Assembly: GCA_014898425.1 (NCBI GenBank)
Contig: RCSZ01000008.1
Location: 1,313,501-1,377,500 of the forward strand
Reading direction: 5' to 3'
Length of the DNA: 64,000 nt
Origin: Botryotinia globosa
Lineage: Eukaryota > Ascomycota > Leotiomycetes > Helotiales > Sclerotiniaceae
The notes below the pieces were generated by a model, which saw nothing but the letters and a program-made list of their open reading frames with translations, was not told the DNA's origin and ran no database searches. The translations under genes were made by a program, and so were the position numbers. Shown piece after piece: positions 23,685 to 33,277 of the stretch; positions within the stretch are counted from its first letter, which is position 1, and every line of letters starts with the position of its first letter.

Positions 23685-24056
23685 AGAAGAGAAGAGATGG
23701 CATTTTTTTCTTTTTGTGAGGGGTTTTGGGTGAGGGTGGGACGTTGGAGATTTGGATGGGGTGTGTATGGATGTGGATGCGTGGAGATGGATTGGAGAGT
23801 TTGAGATGAGTAGATTAAAGAGAGGAATGGAATGGGGATAGGTGTTGCTGTTGTTTTTGGGGTGAAGATGGATGATGAATGATGGGTGGATATGATAAGG
23901 TATGAGGAATAGCGATAGATATAACTAAAATCAAGAGGCTGTGATACCTACCTACCTACCTACTCTAAGTTATCAAGTCATCCGCGCTTACAGAATCCCA
24001 GTCAATTTCAATCGGGACTAAAATCCAAGATCCAAGATCCAAAACCAACACAAATC

Positions 24057-25124
24057 TCAGGAACTCTGCGTAAGCGGTCTTGTTATTTTCGACGGTCGAG
24101 ATCGCGCTATCGAGGTTATAGAACCGGGGTTAATCTGTAGAGATAATGGTAAATTGTGGGGTGCTAAGCGAGTCTGAGATGTCACATCTTGTGATTCTTC
24201 GCTTGTGTATGAGACGGGTTGGGAAGAGTTTGGGGGTGAGGAGTGGTGTACTGTTAATCTGTCGTGGGAGGTGTTGATTGTGGGATTTGAGGTTGGTATT
24301 CGATGGTTTCTGGTTTCTTGGGGAGGGAGAACGGGGGTTCTTTGGCTTGGGCTTGGGTTTCGTTGGTGAGATGTTGCACGTTGTTGTACTGGATTTCGGG
24401 GATTTGTATCATTTGGATGGTTCTGGGGCTTGGACAAATGAGCCGGTACGTTGGAGAGACTTTCGAGAGATGCAAGTGCAGGCCCTGATGGAGCCAGTTG
24501 AGGATTTTGATCACACATCCCAAAATCTCTCAATTCGATCCCCTCCCTTGCGAGTTGCGGTTCTTGTCTTGCAACTCCTCGAAGATTTCGTGAATTGTGG
24601 TTTTCAAGATCAAATCCACCAACCGGTGATTTCGACCCATCGCTCCTCGGGGTCTCCATCAACCACCTCAAACACTTTTTCACTCTCCCCTCTTCCCTTC
24701 CCCATAATCCTCTTACATGTACTCTATTAACTCCCTGCAACCCAGCCTCCGCCTCATCAACTATTAGCTCCCCGAAACTTTCTCGAAGAAGAAGGATGAA
24801 ACGTGATAGACACCATAGAAGAATAATAACACCGATAGTTATATACGATCCGGCGATGAAATTCGAAGGTACAACGCGTTTGTCTACGACGGAATAGATG
24901 AGAATTACAGTACCTGTAATGAGGAAGACTGTGAAGAGTGCTAGAGGGAGGAGACGAGTAGTGAAGGCTCGGAGCATGTAGAAGCGAGGGGGACGGATCA
25001 GAGAGGTGGCTGCGGTAGATGGTGAATGGTTGATTGCGGGGTTATTCGCCGGAGGCCGGGTGGGGGATGGTGAGGTGTGGTTTGGGGATGTCATGTTGGA
25101 GGATGTCATGTTGGAGGATGTCAT
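24057..25124 (-). CDS. Hypothetical two-TM membrane protein with disordered tail (355 aa)
   Basis: Single-exon frame. The N-terminus has MTSSN in tandem (three 15-bp DNA copies), so the exact start among the repeated ATGs is uncertain. After a Pro/Ser/Asn-rich head come two hydrophobic spans, LLPLALFTVFLITGTVILIYSVV at about 58-80 and AGSYITIGVIILLWCLSRFIL at about 90-110. An amphipathic, charged stretch follows (LRESFGELIVDEAEAGLQGV, GREEGRVKKCLRWLM), then about 190 residues of Ser/Pro/Asn/Gln-rich disordered tail. No catalytic motif is visible and the family is not recognised. The two clean TM segments with a basic loop support it being coding. Confidence 0.6.
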   Translation of the reverse strand: MTSSNMTSSNMTSPNHTSPSPTRPPANNPAINHSPSTAATSLIRPPRFYMLRAFTTRLLPLALFTVFLITGTVILIYSVVDKRVVPSNFIAGSYITIGVIILLWCLSRFILLLRESFGELIVDEAEAGLQGVNRVHVRGLWGREEGRVKKCLRWLMETPRSDGSKSPVGGFDLENHNSRNLRGVARQEPQLAREGIELRDFGMCDQNPQLAPSGPALASLESLSNVPAHLSKPQNHPNDTNPRNPVQQRATSHQRNPSPSQRTPVLPPQETRNHRIPTSNPTINTSHDRLTVHHSSPPNSSQPVSYTSEESQDVTSQTRLAPHNLPLSLQINPGSITSIARSRPSKITRPLTQSS

Positions 25125-25617
25125 GTTGGAGGATGTCTGCAGATGATTTGGTGGAGTCGATGGGAATGATGAATGGGTTTGTGGCTATTGTTGATAAGCA
25201 ACTAGTGCAAAATCTTTGTTCAAGTGCATGTTTGAAGAGTTTGTTATCAACTTCTCGAGAAGAAGATTTTGGTCGATGGTTCTAGTTGAATAGTTGAAAG
25301 GATGTTGTTGATGTTATGTTTCGCGGACAATTGAGGCTCGAGGATTGTAGAACCCGGCAGCAAGCATGGTCTATCACTATAAGTAGATAATTGTCCTTAA
25401 TATCAGAATTGAGTTGATAACTAAGCCTCCATCCAATGGTTGAGGTTATCCAATGGTTGAGGTTATTCATGGGATAGAGATTTATTGACAAAGGCATACT
25501 GGAATATTGGCGGCCCATCATCCAAGCTCAGAGCAGACACCGACATGCCTAAAATACCAGACTCATTTTTTTTTGGTTTTAAGATCTTCAATTATTATCG
25601 AATTACTGAGGTAAATT
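25125..25617. other. Intergenic, about 490 bases
   Basis: Upstream of the two-TM gene and downstream of the small Cys-rich frame. It contains a direct duplication of ATCCAATGGTTGAGGTTAT near 25430-25465. No gene seen. Confidence 0.5.
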
Positions 25618-26028
25618 CTAATAAACGTGACGAGCGCAACCTTTTTTGACCAGTTCAAAAAGACAAGTAGGGCATCTTTCATGCGAGTATCCTTGACATG
25701 TAAAATATTCAATTGTCATCCATGAATCTTTGTCGATACCATCCGTTTGTTGACACCAGCAACACATCCAAACATGGACACCGCCTTTTGGTGAGACTGA
25801 AGCTGTTGCACATGGTCGAGCCGAAAGCCTCGCATAAGACATCAACTCGCTATGTTGCAGCTTTGGGGCAAATTCAGATTTTATCTTTGGAAGCTCTGCA
25901 TCGTTCTTTTGTGCTTTCAAAGGCTCCGTAGATTGCGCAGTCGGAGATTGAAGATTTAATCGATAGACGCACCGAGCGAAGGTTGCAGTATTGCCAGCCT
26001 GAGATCCCTCTGGCTCGTGCCGTTTCAT
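25618..26028 (-). CDS. Small Cys-rich, zinc-ribbon-like protein or terminal exon
   Basis: 136 codons from the first ATG (26028); the frame stays open upstream to about 26090. The C-terminal half carries paired cysteines (WMCCWCQQTDG ... FTCQGYSHERCPTCL ... GCARHVY), the CxxC...C..H..C..C arrangement of small zinc-binding proteins common in filamentous ascomycetes. The N-terminal half is unremarkable. It lies directly downstream, on the same strand, of the broken HeLo-like/ubiquitin-like gene at 26122-27401. I could not find a splice that joins the two in frame, but such fusions are plausible, so it may be a separate gene or the last exon of that decayed one. Confidence 0.5.
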   Translation of the reverse strand: MKRHEPEGSQAGNTATFARCVYRLNLQSPTAQSTEPLKAQKNDAELPKIKSEFAPKLQHSELMSYARLSARPCATASVSPKGGVHVWMCCWCQQTDGIDKDSWMTIEYFTCQGYSHERCPTCLFELVKKGCARHVY

Positions 26029-26121
26029 AGCCACTTGCGATAATGGAGGGTAAGATTTTTCAATATTTCTTTTGGCAACTCCAGGTTCAATCAGGTACGT
26101 CTTTCTGACAATTTGAGCTTT

Positions 26122-27401
26122 TTAAATTAGCCGACTCCCGGGTGCACTTTGGGGTATAGACGGGTTTACTAACCATTTCTTCCATGTAGAATTCAATATA
26201 TTGAGTAGAAAGCCCGAACAATTGGTGTCAGGGCATCTGTCTTCTCGTCTGTTACTATTGTCACGCACCATGGCCATTTCTATATGACACCCTGGCTTAA
26301 TGATCTGCGACCAGGTTTCAGCTGTCAAAACAGCCCTAATTGAACTATTCGCGAGAAGATATAACCCTCGTTCTACCCAGGTTCTCTCTCTTGTACCAGA
26401 GAATGATTGATGTAAAAATGTTTGAAACCCCTAGATTTTTAACAAAAGTTCACTTCAGTAAGGTTATACATACTTGAAAGTTATTAAAAACATCAATCTG
26501 AAGAACTGTTGGAGGACGGCCAAGTGGATCATGAAACGTTATGTGATGTATCGCAAGAAGGCTGGGTGTCAAGGGCCTCGACAGCTTCAGCCTGTTGGCT
26601 AGATATAAACTGCACAGAATCAGTCTCTGAGACTTCATGTGAGAGAAGGAGCAGCGTACCATAGATTGCACAGGAACATTCCTGCATATAGAATGATGCT
26701 ATAGTATCTGTGGGGATCAAAATCAGATTGTAGCATTGTATGGTGAATGCTAGAGAGACTTGCATATTCCGTAACGATTGTTTGATCTCCTCATCGGTCG
26801 CTTCGTCCCTTCGCTCCGTACAGGATTGAGCATTCCTGTTAGAACTGGAATCATCTGAGGGGTAAGAGTATTCATAAATAGTTGTTTAAATTCGTCTGGA
26901 AGAGTAAGGACTACTTCCCTTTAGGTGACCAAGAATTAGCATGAGTATCGTAAACAGTGTCGACATCCTGAGAAGAGATACTAACAACGTGAAACGATTC
27001 AAAAGATTGTCGAGCGTCAAGAAATGATCCTTGATTTCCTTCTTCAGTTTGTGATGGGAATGCTTGAAAGTCCATAACATCTTTCGGGGTATGTTTTTCT
27101 ACCAGCCGGGTGTAGCATTGCTACCTAAGTGTGGTTCGTAGTTCTTCATGATTTTGATAAAACGCTCCAAAGGCGGTCTAATATTCTCGATTTGTCTACG
27201 TGTCTCATCTCCATACGAAGTATATACCCCCAATGTAGCGAAGACGTGCAGATTCTTTAATGTGAGATTAACATTCTCAAGAAAGACAGCCATTTTGCGA
27301 TACTCATCAGGGGCGCCACTTGCATCATCAAGGGCTTTTACAACCTTGACAATCAAAGATACTGCCTGCGCAATATCTCCAGCAGACCATCCAAATGACA
27401 T
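26122..27401 (-). pseudogene. Broken HeLo-like / ubiquitin-like-domain gene
   Basis: The start at 27401, MSFGWSAGDIAQAVSLIVKV ... ALDDASGAPDEYRKMAVFLE, is the HeLo-like N-terminal domain found at the head of many fungal STAND/ankyrin-type proteins. A TAG at 27099-27101 interrupts the frame, yet the same frame resumes with the family's next element (RKMLWTFK ... KLKKEIKDHFLTLDNLL). It meets a second stop (TAA) at 26886-26888 and resumes again as far as 26529. Farther on, in other frames, come ITFHDPLGRPPTVLQID and, after a plausible GTATGT intron, GLYLLANSSIRAVLTAETW, KPGCHIEMAMV and CPDTNCSG. These fit the ubiquitin-like domain that usually follows. Both stops are one C-to-T change from CAG/CAA. 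I read it as a pseudogene; the domain names are from memory and no alignment was run. Confidence 0.6.
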
Positions 27402-28124
27402 GGTGGATTATTGAGGTGATAAAGAATAACGATGAGAGACCGAACTTCAAGGATGAAAGGTTCGATCTTATACAATGCCCAACGAGGCTGTTGTCTGCTA
27501 AGCCACATTTGATACTGCAAGATTAGGTACTCTGCATATCCATACCTTGAAATTGTGCATGGGCATCTGGCCAATGATGAGAAATCTCGTGTCTATGCAG
27601 TCTCATTCAAATATTTGGGATATACTGATTGATTCGTGGCAGCTCGTTGTTATATAGGGCTGTTTGGTTATTATTGCAGTATTAAAAAATAAACGGTATA
27701 GTAGATAGAATCAAGCATGAGATATCCATTGCAAGTAATTAGCTATGCGAGAAGCCCTCCGAATTTGCTGGAAGCACATTTTAACTTTCGGCTCTCTTGA
27801 TCAATTGGACCATTTTCAGACGTTGAAATAGCCCCGAAAGTTCAATTGTGACTGCTAAATGAGCTAGCACCGAATGAAATGAAGCCCTGACATGTGCTCA
27901 TCAAAGGATTTGGGAAGTTGAAGCTAACGGAAGAGAACATTGCAAACAATAATGGCAGCGTAAACTATTATCAGAATCGAGACAGATAAGCCACTTCATC
28001 AAGAAAGGGTTATTATCAAGGACAGTAGATAGAAACATTCGTTCCAAGTATCCGCAAATCTTCAGAGAATACACTCGATGTAGTAAGGCATTGAAAAAGT
28101 GTGTTTGCTTCACAGAACCGAATA
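27402..28124. other. Intergenic, about 720 bases
   Basis: Between the broken HeLo-like gene and the unrecognised 284-aa gene. Short frames only; nothing assigned. Confidence 0.5.
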
Positions 28125-29033
28125 TTAGTAAACAATGGGCCCATTCAGCCATTCGATATGGCGAAGCGCATCATATGTAGAGCCATTCGGGTTCTCTGGG
28201 TCTAGATAGATGTTGCTCACGACTCCCCTCTCAGGACGTCCTATTTTGGTTAGAGTTTTGATAATCTGTGTGTGACCATGATTTGATAGCTTACTTCCAT
28301 GTTCCGCATTGTAAACCCTTAACTGCCCTTGCCATGCATGATTATTGATTAGAAAATTGTATAGAGTATCATCATCAGTGCAAGAGAATGCCACCAATGC
28401 TACAACGGTAGCAAGGTTGCCAGCGAGTCCTTCCGTCGGTCGGGTCCTACGATTGCGGTACGCCTGAAGCCCAAGCTGAGCAATCCAAGCCCCGTCTCTC
28501 CCAGCAAGATATTGCTCCTCCATAGAAGCAGATACTCTTGAAAGCGTTCTTTCGTATCGAAATGTCAGGGGATACCATCTGTTGTATGGGAAATCTGAAG
28601 TTGCTATGTCTATCGTTGTTGCGTCCGCCTCCATCATTTGAAACTGTGTAAATTCATTACACCAAAACAAAGTTGTGCTACTGTAATGTTGAAGCGTTTC
28701 GTTGTTCGGATAGGTCAAACCTTGCCCACCAAGCCATTGGTAATTAGCCCCAGCATATTCGATGTGTCCGTTGTTCCATCTAAACATTCGCCCGGGAGTC
28801 TGAGGTAAGAAACCATCTCTATAAACGGGTGGCACCCATCGTCCATTCTCGTTTACCCTCGGAGGTCTACCTCCGCTGTCGGGATCTTCATTAACGTAAA
28901 GCTCATTCACATTGAAAAGGAAGCTAGTATGATGTTGATGAGCCATTGTGTCAACAGCTTGCGTGCCTAGTTTATTTGTTGTCGCGAGGATCCCTCTGTC
29001 GAATTCTGGGTCAGAAAGTGTCAGAAAGTTCAT
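28125..29033 (-). CDS. Unrecognised protein, about 284 aa
   Basis: Exons 28295-29033 and 28125-28240. The 54-nt intron (28241-28294; GTAAGC donor, CTAAC branch-like site, ATAG acceptor) is a multiple of three and stop-free. Removing it turns an odd SKLSNHGHTQII insertion into YNAEHG-RRPERGVVSN. The protein is Trp/Tyr/Asn-rich and globular-looking: GGRPPRVNENGRWVPPVYRD, RMFRWNNGHIEYAGANYQW, DFPYNRWYPLTFRYERTLS, EGLAGNLATVVALVAFSC and DDTLYNFLINNHAWQG. It has no signal peptide or clear TM span. A later in-frame Met (MAHQHHTSF, residue 30) could be the real start. The family is not recognised. It sits among decayed accessory genes but its own frame is intact. Confidence 0.55.
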   Translation of the reverse strand: MNFLTLSDPEFDRGILATTNKLGTQAVDTMAHQHHTSFLFNVNELYVNEDPDSGGRPPRVNENGRWVPPVYRDGFLPQTPGRMFRWNNGHIEYAGANYQWLGGQGLTYPNNETLQHYSSTTLFWCNEFTQFQMMEADATTIDIATSDFPYNRWYPLTFRYERTLSRVSASMEEQYLAGRDGAWIAQLGLQAYRNRRTRPTEGLAGNLATVVALVAFSCTDDDTLYNFLINNHAWQGQLRVYNAEHGSKLSNHGHTQIIKTLTKIGRPERGVVSNIYLDPENPNGSTYDALRHIEWLNGPIVY

Positions 29034-29389
29034 GAAGATAGCAAACTCACAGGTATTTCACGAAGAAAGTAGCTTCTCTTCAAACTTGTCCTGAGTGCTG
29101 TGAAAAATTTGACCAAATCATTAATGGATTTCAGTCATAAGCACTTATCTTTCCAGCTTGCGACAGGATGAATGTCGTGAAGAATTGCAAACAAACACTT
29201 GTGATAAGTCAAAGAGAATTCTGAAGGTTAGCAAGGTCATTGCCTGGGTATATGGAGATATGGTAATGGTCCTCGTGATGGTCGTTGATTGGATGTCGGC
29301 CTATTTTTTGGCACCATAATCCTGGCTGACGATGCATATTCGATGCACCTTTTAGCAGCCCCATGGAATGATAGCGACTAAATGTACAT
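29034..29389. other. Intergenic
   Basis: About 360 bases upstream of the 284-aa gene, with no gene recognised. Confidence 0.4.
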
Positions 29390-30363
29390 TCAAGCATAGC
29401 AATACATTCTACTTTGAATCGTTCCGGCATCGAAAACGTCGAGGCAACCAAGAATTAGCATATAAGCGTCTCCGAAAGTAAAATACAAATCTCCTATCTC
29501 AGACTTGTAAATATTTTGAGAAAATCTGTCGAAATCAACGAGCAAAATATAACTATCGATAACTAATCCATGTATTTGCTCCACAGCGTCCACTTAGACA
29601 AAGTGAGGGGCACAATATGCCATCCTGGTAGATAGAAACTTGTATAGCATTCGTTCATTACCAATGTGGTCTTAGTTACGAACATGAGGCCTATCACGAA
29701 CAAAGTGGCTGCTGTATAACACCATAAATTGAACACCGATGTGTTTCATCTTGGCAAGAAGAGAATTTTGCCACCAATCTCAAGAGTGCTCGGCTTGATC
29801 AAGAAATCGGTGGATGAGTTTGCAAAGTACAAAATTCAGGGAAACCAAAAATGTTTTGAATGCAGTGTATATCTACTTCTCCTTTGGCAATACGACCCCG
29901 AGAGGTAGAGGGTTGCTTGTGTAGTCCGAAACTTGCGTGAGCAGTTTGTACTATGTATTGAGGCTCAAAGTTCGGGCAAGAAGTGCCGTGAGCTATAAGC
30001 TGGGCTCTCTCCGCCGAATAATTGCGAACCTCCGGCACGTTTGTGCGATCTCAAACGACACATGATTTATTCAATCGGATGCGAGCGGCTTGGTAATTGG
30101 TGGGTGTTTATAGCCAGATGGACGAATCATAGGTTCTGCAGCATATTGTTATTTAGCGATGATCCGAAGGTTCAAGGTACATGAAAATAGAACGAAGGGA
30201 TGTGAATACATACCACAGGGAAAAAGGGGTAGGTGGATGTTTTCATAAATATATTCGAGATCGCTTCGACTATAGTCAACCTTCTTCGTGGTGGGAAGTC
30301 CTCAATATATACTTTTAATTCACTGTGAACCATGCAGTCATGGGTCGACTGCTCCTTCCACAC
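29390..30363 (-). other. Possible multi-exon gene or relic, unrecognised
   Basis: Three minus-strand segments have protein-like composition. 30172-30363 contains KVYIEDFPPRRRLTIVEAIS and ends near a GTATGT donor. 29799-30050 contains ERAQLIAHGTSCPNFEPQYI and RIAKGEVDIHCIQNIFGFPE. 29390-29593 contains DSYILLVDFDRFSQNIY and GDLYFTFGDAYMLILGCLDV. They lie in transcriptional order, but I could not define splice sites that join them in one frame. Either a gene whose introns I cannot place, or remains of one. Confidence 0.25.
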
Positions 30364-31813
30364 ACTTCACTTGAGCTAGGCGTTCATATTCCTTTTCTCG
30401 TTAGCATGGTTGCCTCGTTTTTTGATCACAAAATTTGCCTCGTCTCAACGAGCTACAAAACACATTTCTGGTGGACATGTGCCAATTATTAAAGGCCACT
30501 TTTGAGTCCATTTATGCACTTCCAATGCAGTATGGGCCTGCAAGTGATCCGGGTATGCATCTACCGGGAGAATGAGAGCGCGGCTTACCACTGCAAAAGT
30601 TACAGAAACACAATGACGAACTGTGACTTGTCAATTTCCAGTAAGAAATATGAGTAAATTTTGGAATTTCATATCCCTGGAAATTGGAGGGCAAGGTCCA
30701 TTTTAAGCAATGTGTTCGCCCAGCAGCCAATAGTATATGCAAGATTTGACAATGTTAGCCAAGGATCGAGAATAATATCTCGCTGGAATTCCTACTCGGT
30801 GTACCTCATTCGCCATCGTTGCACAAAGCATCCAGAGGATCTGGTGCTCATGTGAACCTGGAATATTCCTGAAGTCAGCAAGGGAACACATTAGTGCTCA
30901 TCTCGATCAATAAGAGGAAGATATACAGTTCGTGGGAACGTATATATCTTGTAAGTGACAGTACCACAAACTAAGGATAATAATCATGGCGCTGAAGTAT
31001 TGCAAACAATTGTAGATGTGTATCGTATGGAGGATTGTCGTTTCAAAGTTAAGATACTAAATTCTTAGCATGACTCGCTAATTATTTAGGTCCGGACGCT
31101 TGGAACACTAACCAGCTATCTTGGCTCCCCCTAACCTAAGTGCCGTCAATTTTGCGGTTGCTTCCCGATGAGAAATCCTCGAAACTTATCAAATTGACGA
31201 CTGGATACTTATTTTTGTAGTGATATTGGGGGACTCCCATCGATAAGTCCAACAATGTTTGGAACGTCTAGATCGAATGCCTCATGATTCTGTCCTATCG
31301 TTTGAAACGCTTGAACGAAGACAATAATCAAATGACAACTAGGGAGTTTCGAAGAGCTGTATGGAAACCTAGTTGGGGATATCCACCACCCTCCAGCGAC
31401 TCATTCCACGTGTATAGGCACCGCAGATGGCTTCCAAGGCCATATTTACAAATTCCCCTTGAGCTTTGTTTGCCGCAAAAACAGTACGTGATGACATGGC
31501 CTAAGAATGGTTTATACAAGAGACAGATACAACTGCAGAATACTACCACAACTTTTTTCAGGGGTAGTTTCCTCGAAATACAACTGCAAAGCTTCATTAC
31601 CCTATAGCTACAAGATTTTCACGATTCTCCACGCGTTTCAGTTTTGTTCTATGTTCATTCAAACGAGTGTGTACACATTGAATCACGTTTCCATCTTCAC
31701 TTTATTCTCACATTCATAAGTCAAGCACAAGTTTACAAGGAAGAAAATATCTATTGTCGATGACGTTATATTACACGCGGCTCTATCCTGCGGTTCAATT
31801 CAGAACTCATGGT
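30364..31813. other. Gene-poor accessory stretch, about 1.4 kb
   Basis: Only short overlapping frames on both strands. Some minus-strand pieces are hydrophobic (IVKSCIYYWLLGEHIA near 30710; KYGLGSHLRCLYTWNESLE near 31400) and could be remnants of membrane-protein genes, but nothing is long enough to call. Confidence 0.4.
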
Positions 31814-32437
31814 TCAAGGACTAACATCTGCAAGGGGAATTCTGTTCAATGGGATAGCTCTCGAACAAAACTTCTTCATTGGCTGGCAGACTGGACTCAT
31901 TCCATCAGCATCGGGCTTCATTGCACCTCGAAACACCATCATGTCAGTCAAGTCACAATAGAAGAACACGAACAATGAATCGCATTGGCCGAAGGTTGTT
32001 TGTGAATCATTCGTTGCGCAAGCAGTTTCCAAAACACCGAGGCAAGTTGCGATCGCCACTGGATCAATTGCACTTGGCGTAACTGTGGCTGTGGCTTGAG
32101 TCTTGGGAATTGTCTTCGTGGTCAATTGCGTAGTCGTTGTGATGTTGTAAAATGGAAGGCTGAAGGTTTGAAGATGAACTGGAGAGGAAGCCTGGGGAGA
32201 CTTGACCTGAGATGAGCATGGCATTCCGATCATACCTGGGCGGATTAATATGAACCCAATGAAGAATCCGAGAAGGGCAATGATAATAATCAAGATGCAG
32301 ATGACGATTGGGTAGCAACTTCTCTTGGTTTTCTTACCCTGCACGGAATACTTCACGATGCGCTGTCTTCTCGCCTGCTCTCTTGTAAACTCGGCTGGGT
32401 GCAAGTTGATGTCAACAAATTGGTCTCCTGAGGCCAT
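31814..32437 (-). CDS. Single-TM Cys-containing hypothetical protein (207 aa)
   Basis: Single-exon frame with a well-placed start (MASGDQFVDINLHPAEF). The N-terminal 40 residues are charged (REQARRQRIVKYSVQGKKTKR). One strong hydrophobic span follows, YPIVICILIIIIALLGFFIG, at about residues 42-66, then a Thr/Ser-rich stalk (TTTTQLTTKTIPKTQATATV). The C-terminal domain has about seven cysteines (TCLGVLETACATND, GQCDSLFVFFYCD, PVCQPMKKFCSR). With positive charges before the span and no signal peptide, a type II orientation with an extracytoplasmic disulfide-bonded domain is likely. The family is not recognised. Confidence 0.6.
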   Translation of the reverse strand: MASGDQFVDINLHPAEFTREQARRQRIVKYSVQGKKTKRSCYPIVICILIIIIALLGFFIGFILIRPGMIGMPCSSQVKSPQASSPVHLQTFSLPFYNITTTTQLTTKTIPKTQATATVTPSAIDPVAIATCLGVLETACATNDSQTTFGQCDSLFVFFYCDLTDMMVFRGAMKPDADGMSPVCQPMKKFCSRAIPLNRIPLADVSP

Positions 32438-33277
32438 GTTTGCAGTTAGTGTTCGTACTTTGATGTAGGGAGTTTGAGTAAAATAGAGAATAGTTCTGCG
32501 GAGTCTTTTGAGGTTTGCGGTGTATCAGTTGGACTAAAGTTTCAAACTCACAAGATATCGGCAGGCTGATGAGGGAAAGTTCACCACTTCAAGCTTCTTA
32601 CCTTTATACATGGAATGTTGCAATTGTTCTCAAAAATTTCGACAATTGTTGAATATTAATTCACATGTAAAGCATATGAATTAAGTACTTCTCGCAAAAA
32701 AATTCTTTGTCTTCTAGAAACAATGCTTATTGTCTTTTGACAACACTTGCTGCTTTGTTCGAGTAGTCGAGAAAATAACTGATCAAGAAAAGAAAGAGAT
32801 AGTGTGCAAACTCCCAACAAAGGAGGGATGTGGGTGATAGATTTTGGACCCTATCCAGCCGCCTCATTGACTCGCGGGCAAGTAAGTCGCATCATGCCTT
32901 CATATAACAGGACTAATAAAGTGTAAACAACACTGTTCTCGAGGTCAAGTCTCGGCAAAAAATTAAGAGATAATCAATAAGCGTTTATACCCAATTAATT
33001 TTCAGGTAGAGCTTCCCAAAAGACATCTCCTCTGAACAATGCAATGAGTCCATCGAAATACAACCATAGAAATCATTTTCTTGCTCTTGAAAAGCTTTAT
33101 GCCATTCCTTTGATTGTATTCCGCATGCGTCAGCCAACTTCCAATTGTAATCATCTCAATAGAAATAATACTCCTTTGTCCTATCAAATCGCATCGCCAA
33201 ATATCCGAATCTGGAAGCCTGAATTCTCAATAACTTTCCACGGAAAAGTCTGCCCATCATTCTCAGAAAACTGCAAA
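32438..33277. promoter_or_regulatory. Divergent intergenic region, about 840 bases
   Basis: Between the minus-strand single-TM gene and the plus-strand coiled-coil gene. It presumably holds both promoters; no motif assigned. Confidence 0.45.

Larger units (their letters stand above)
22421..24056. other. Intergenic with clustered simple repeats
   Basis: Between OPI1 and the 3' end of the two-TM gene. It holds three separate simple-sequence arrays (see the repeat entries), several TAGGTAGGTA-type motifs and no supported gene. Confidence 0.6.

Noticed and set aside
26930..29465. Shared CCAAGAATTAGCAT between about 26930 and about 29450
   Set aside because: Read on the minus strand it is ATGCTAATTCTTGG, a CTAAT branch-site-like word; the flanks do not align, so a duplicated element is not supported.
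30703..31597. Hydrophobic minus-strand pieces resembling Pth11/RTA1-type membrane proteins
   Set aside because: Too short and without a second family motif; kept only as a note in the gene-poor entry.
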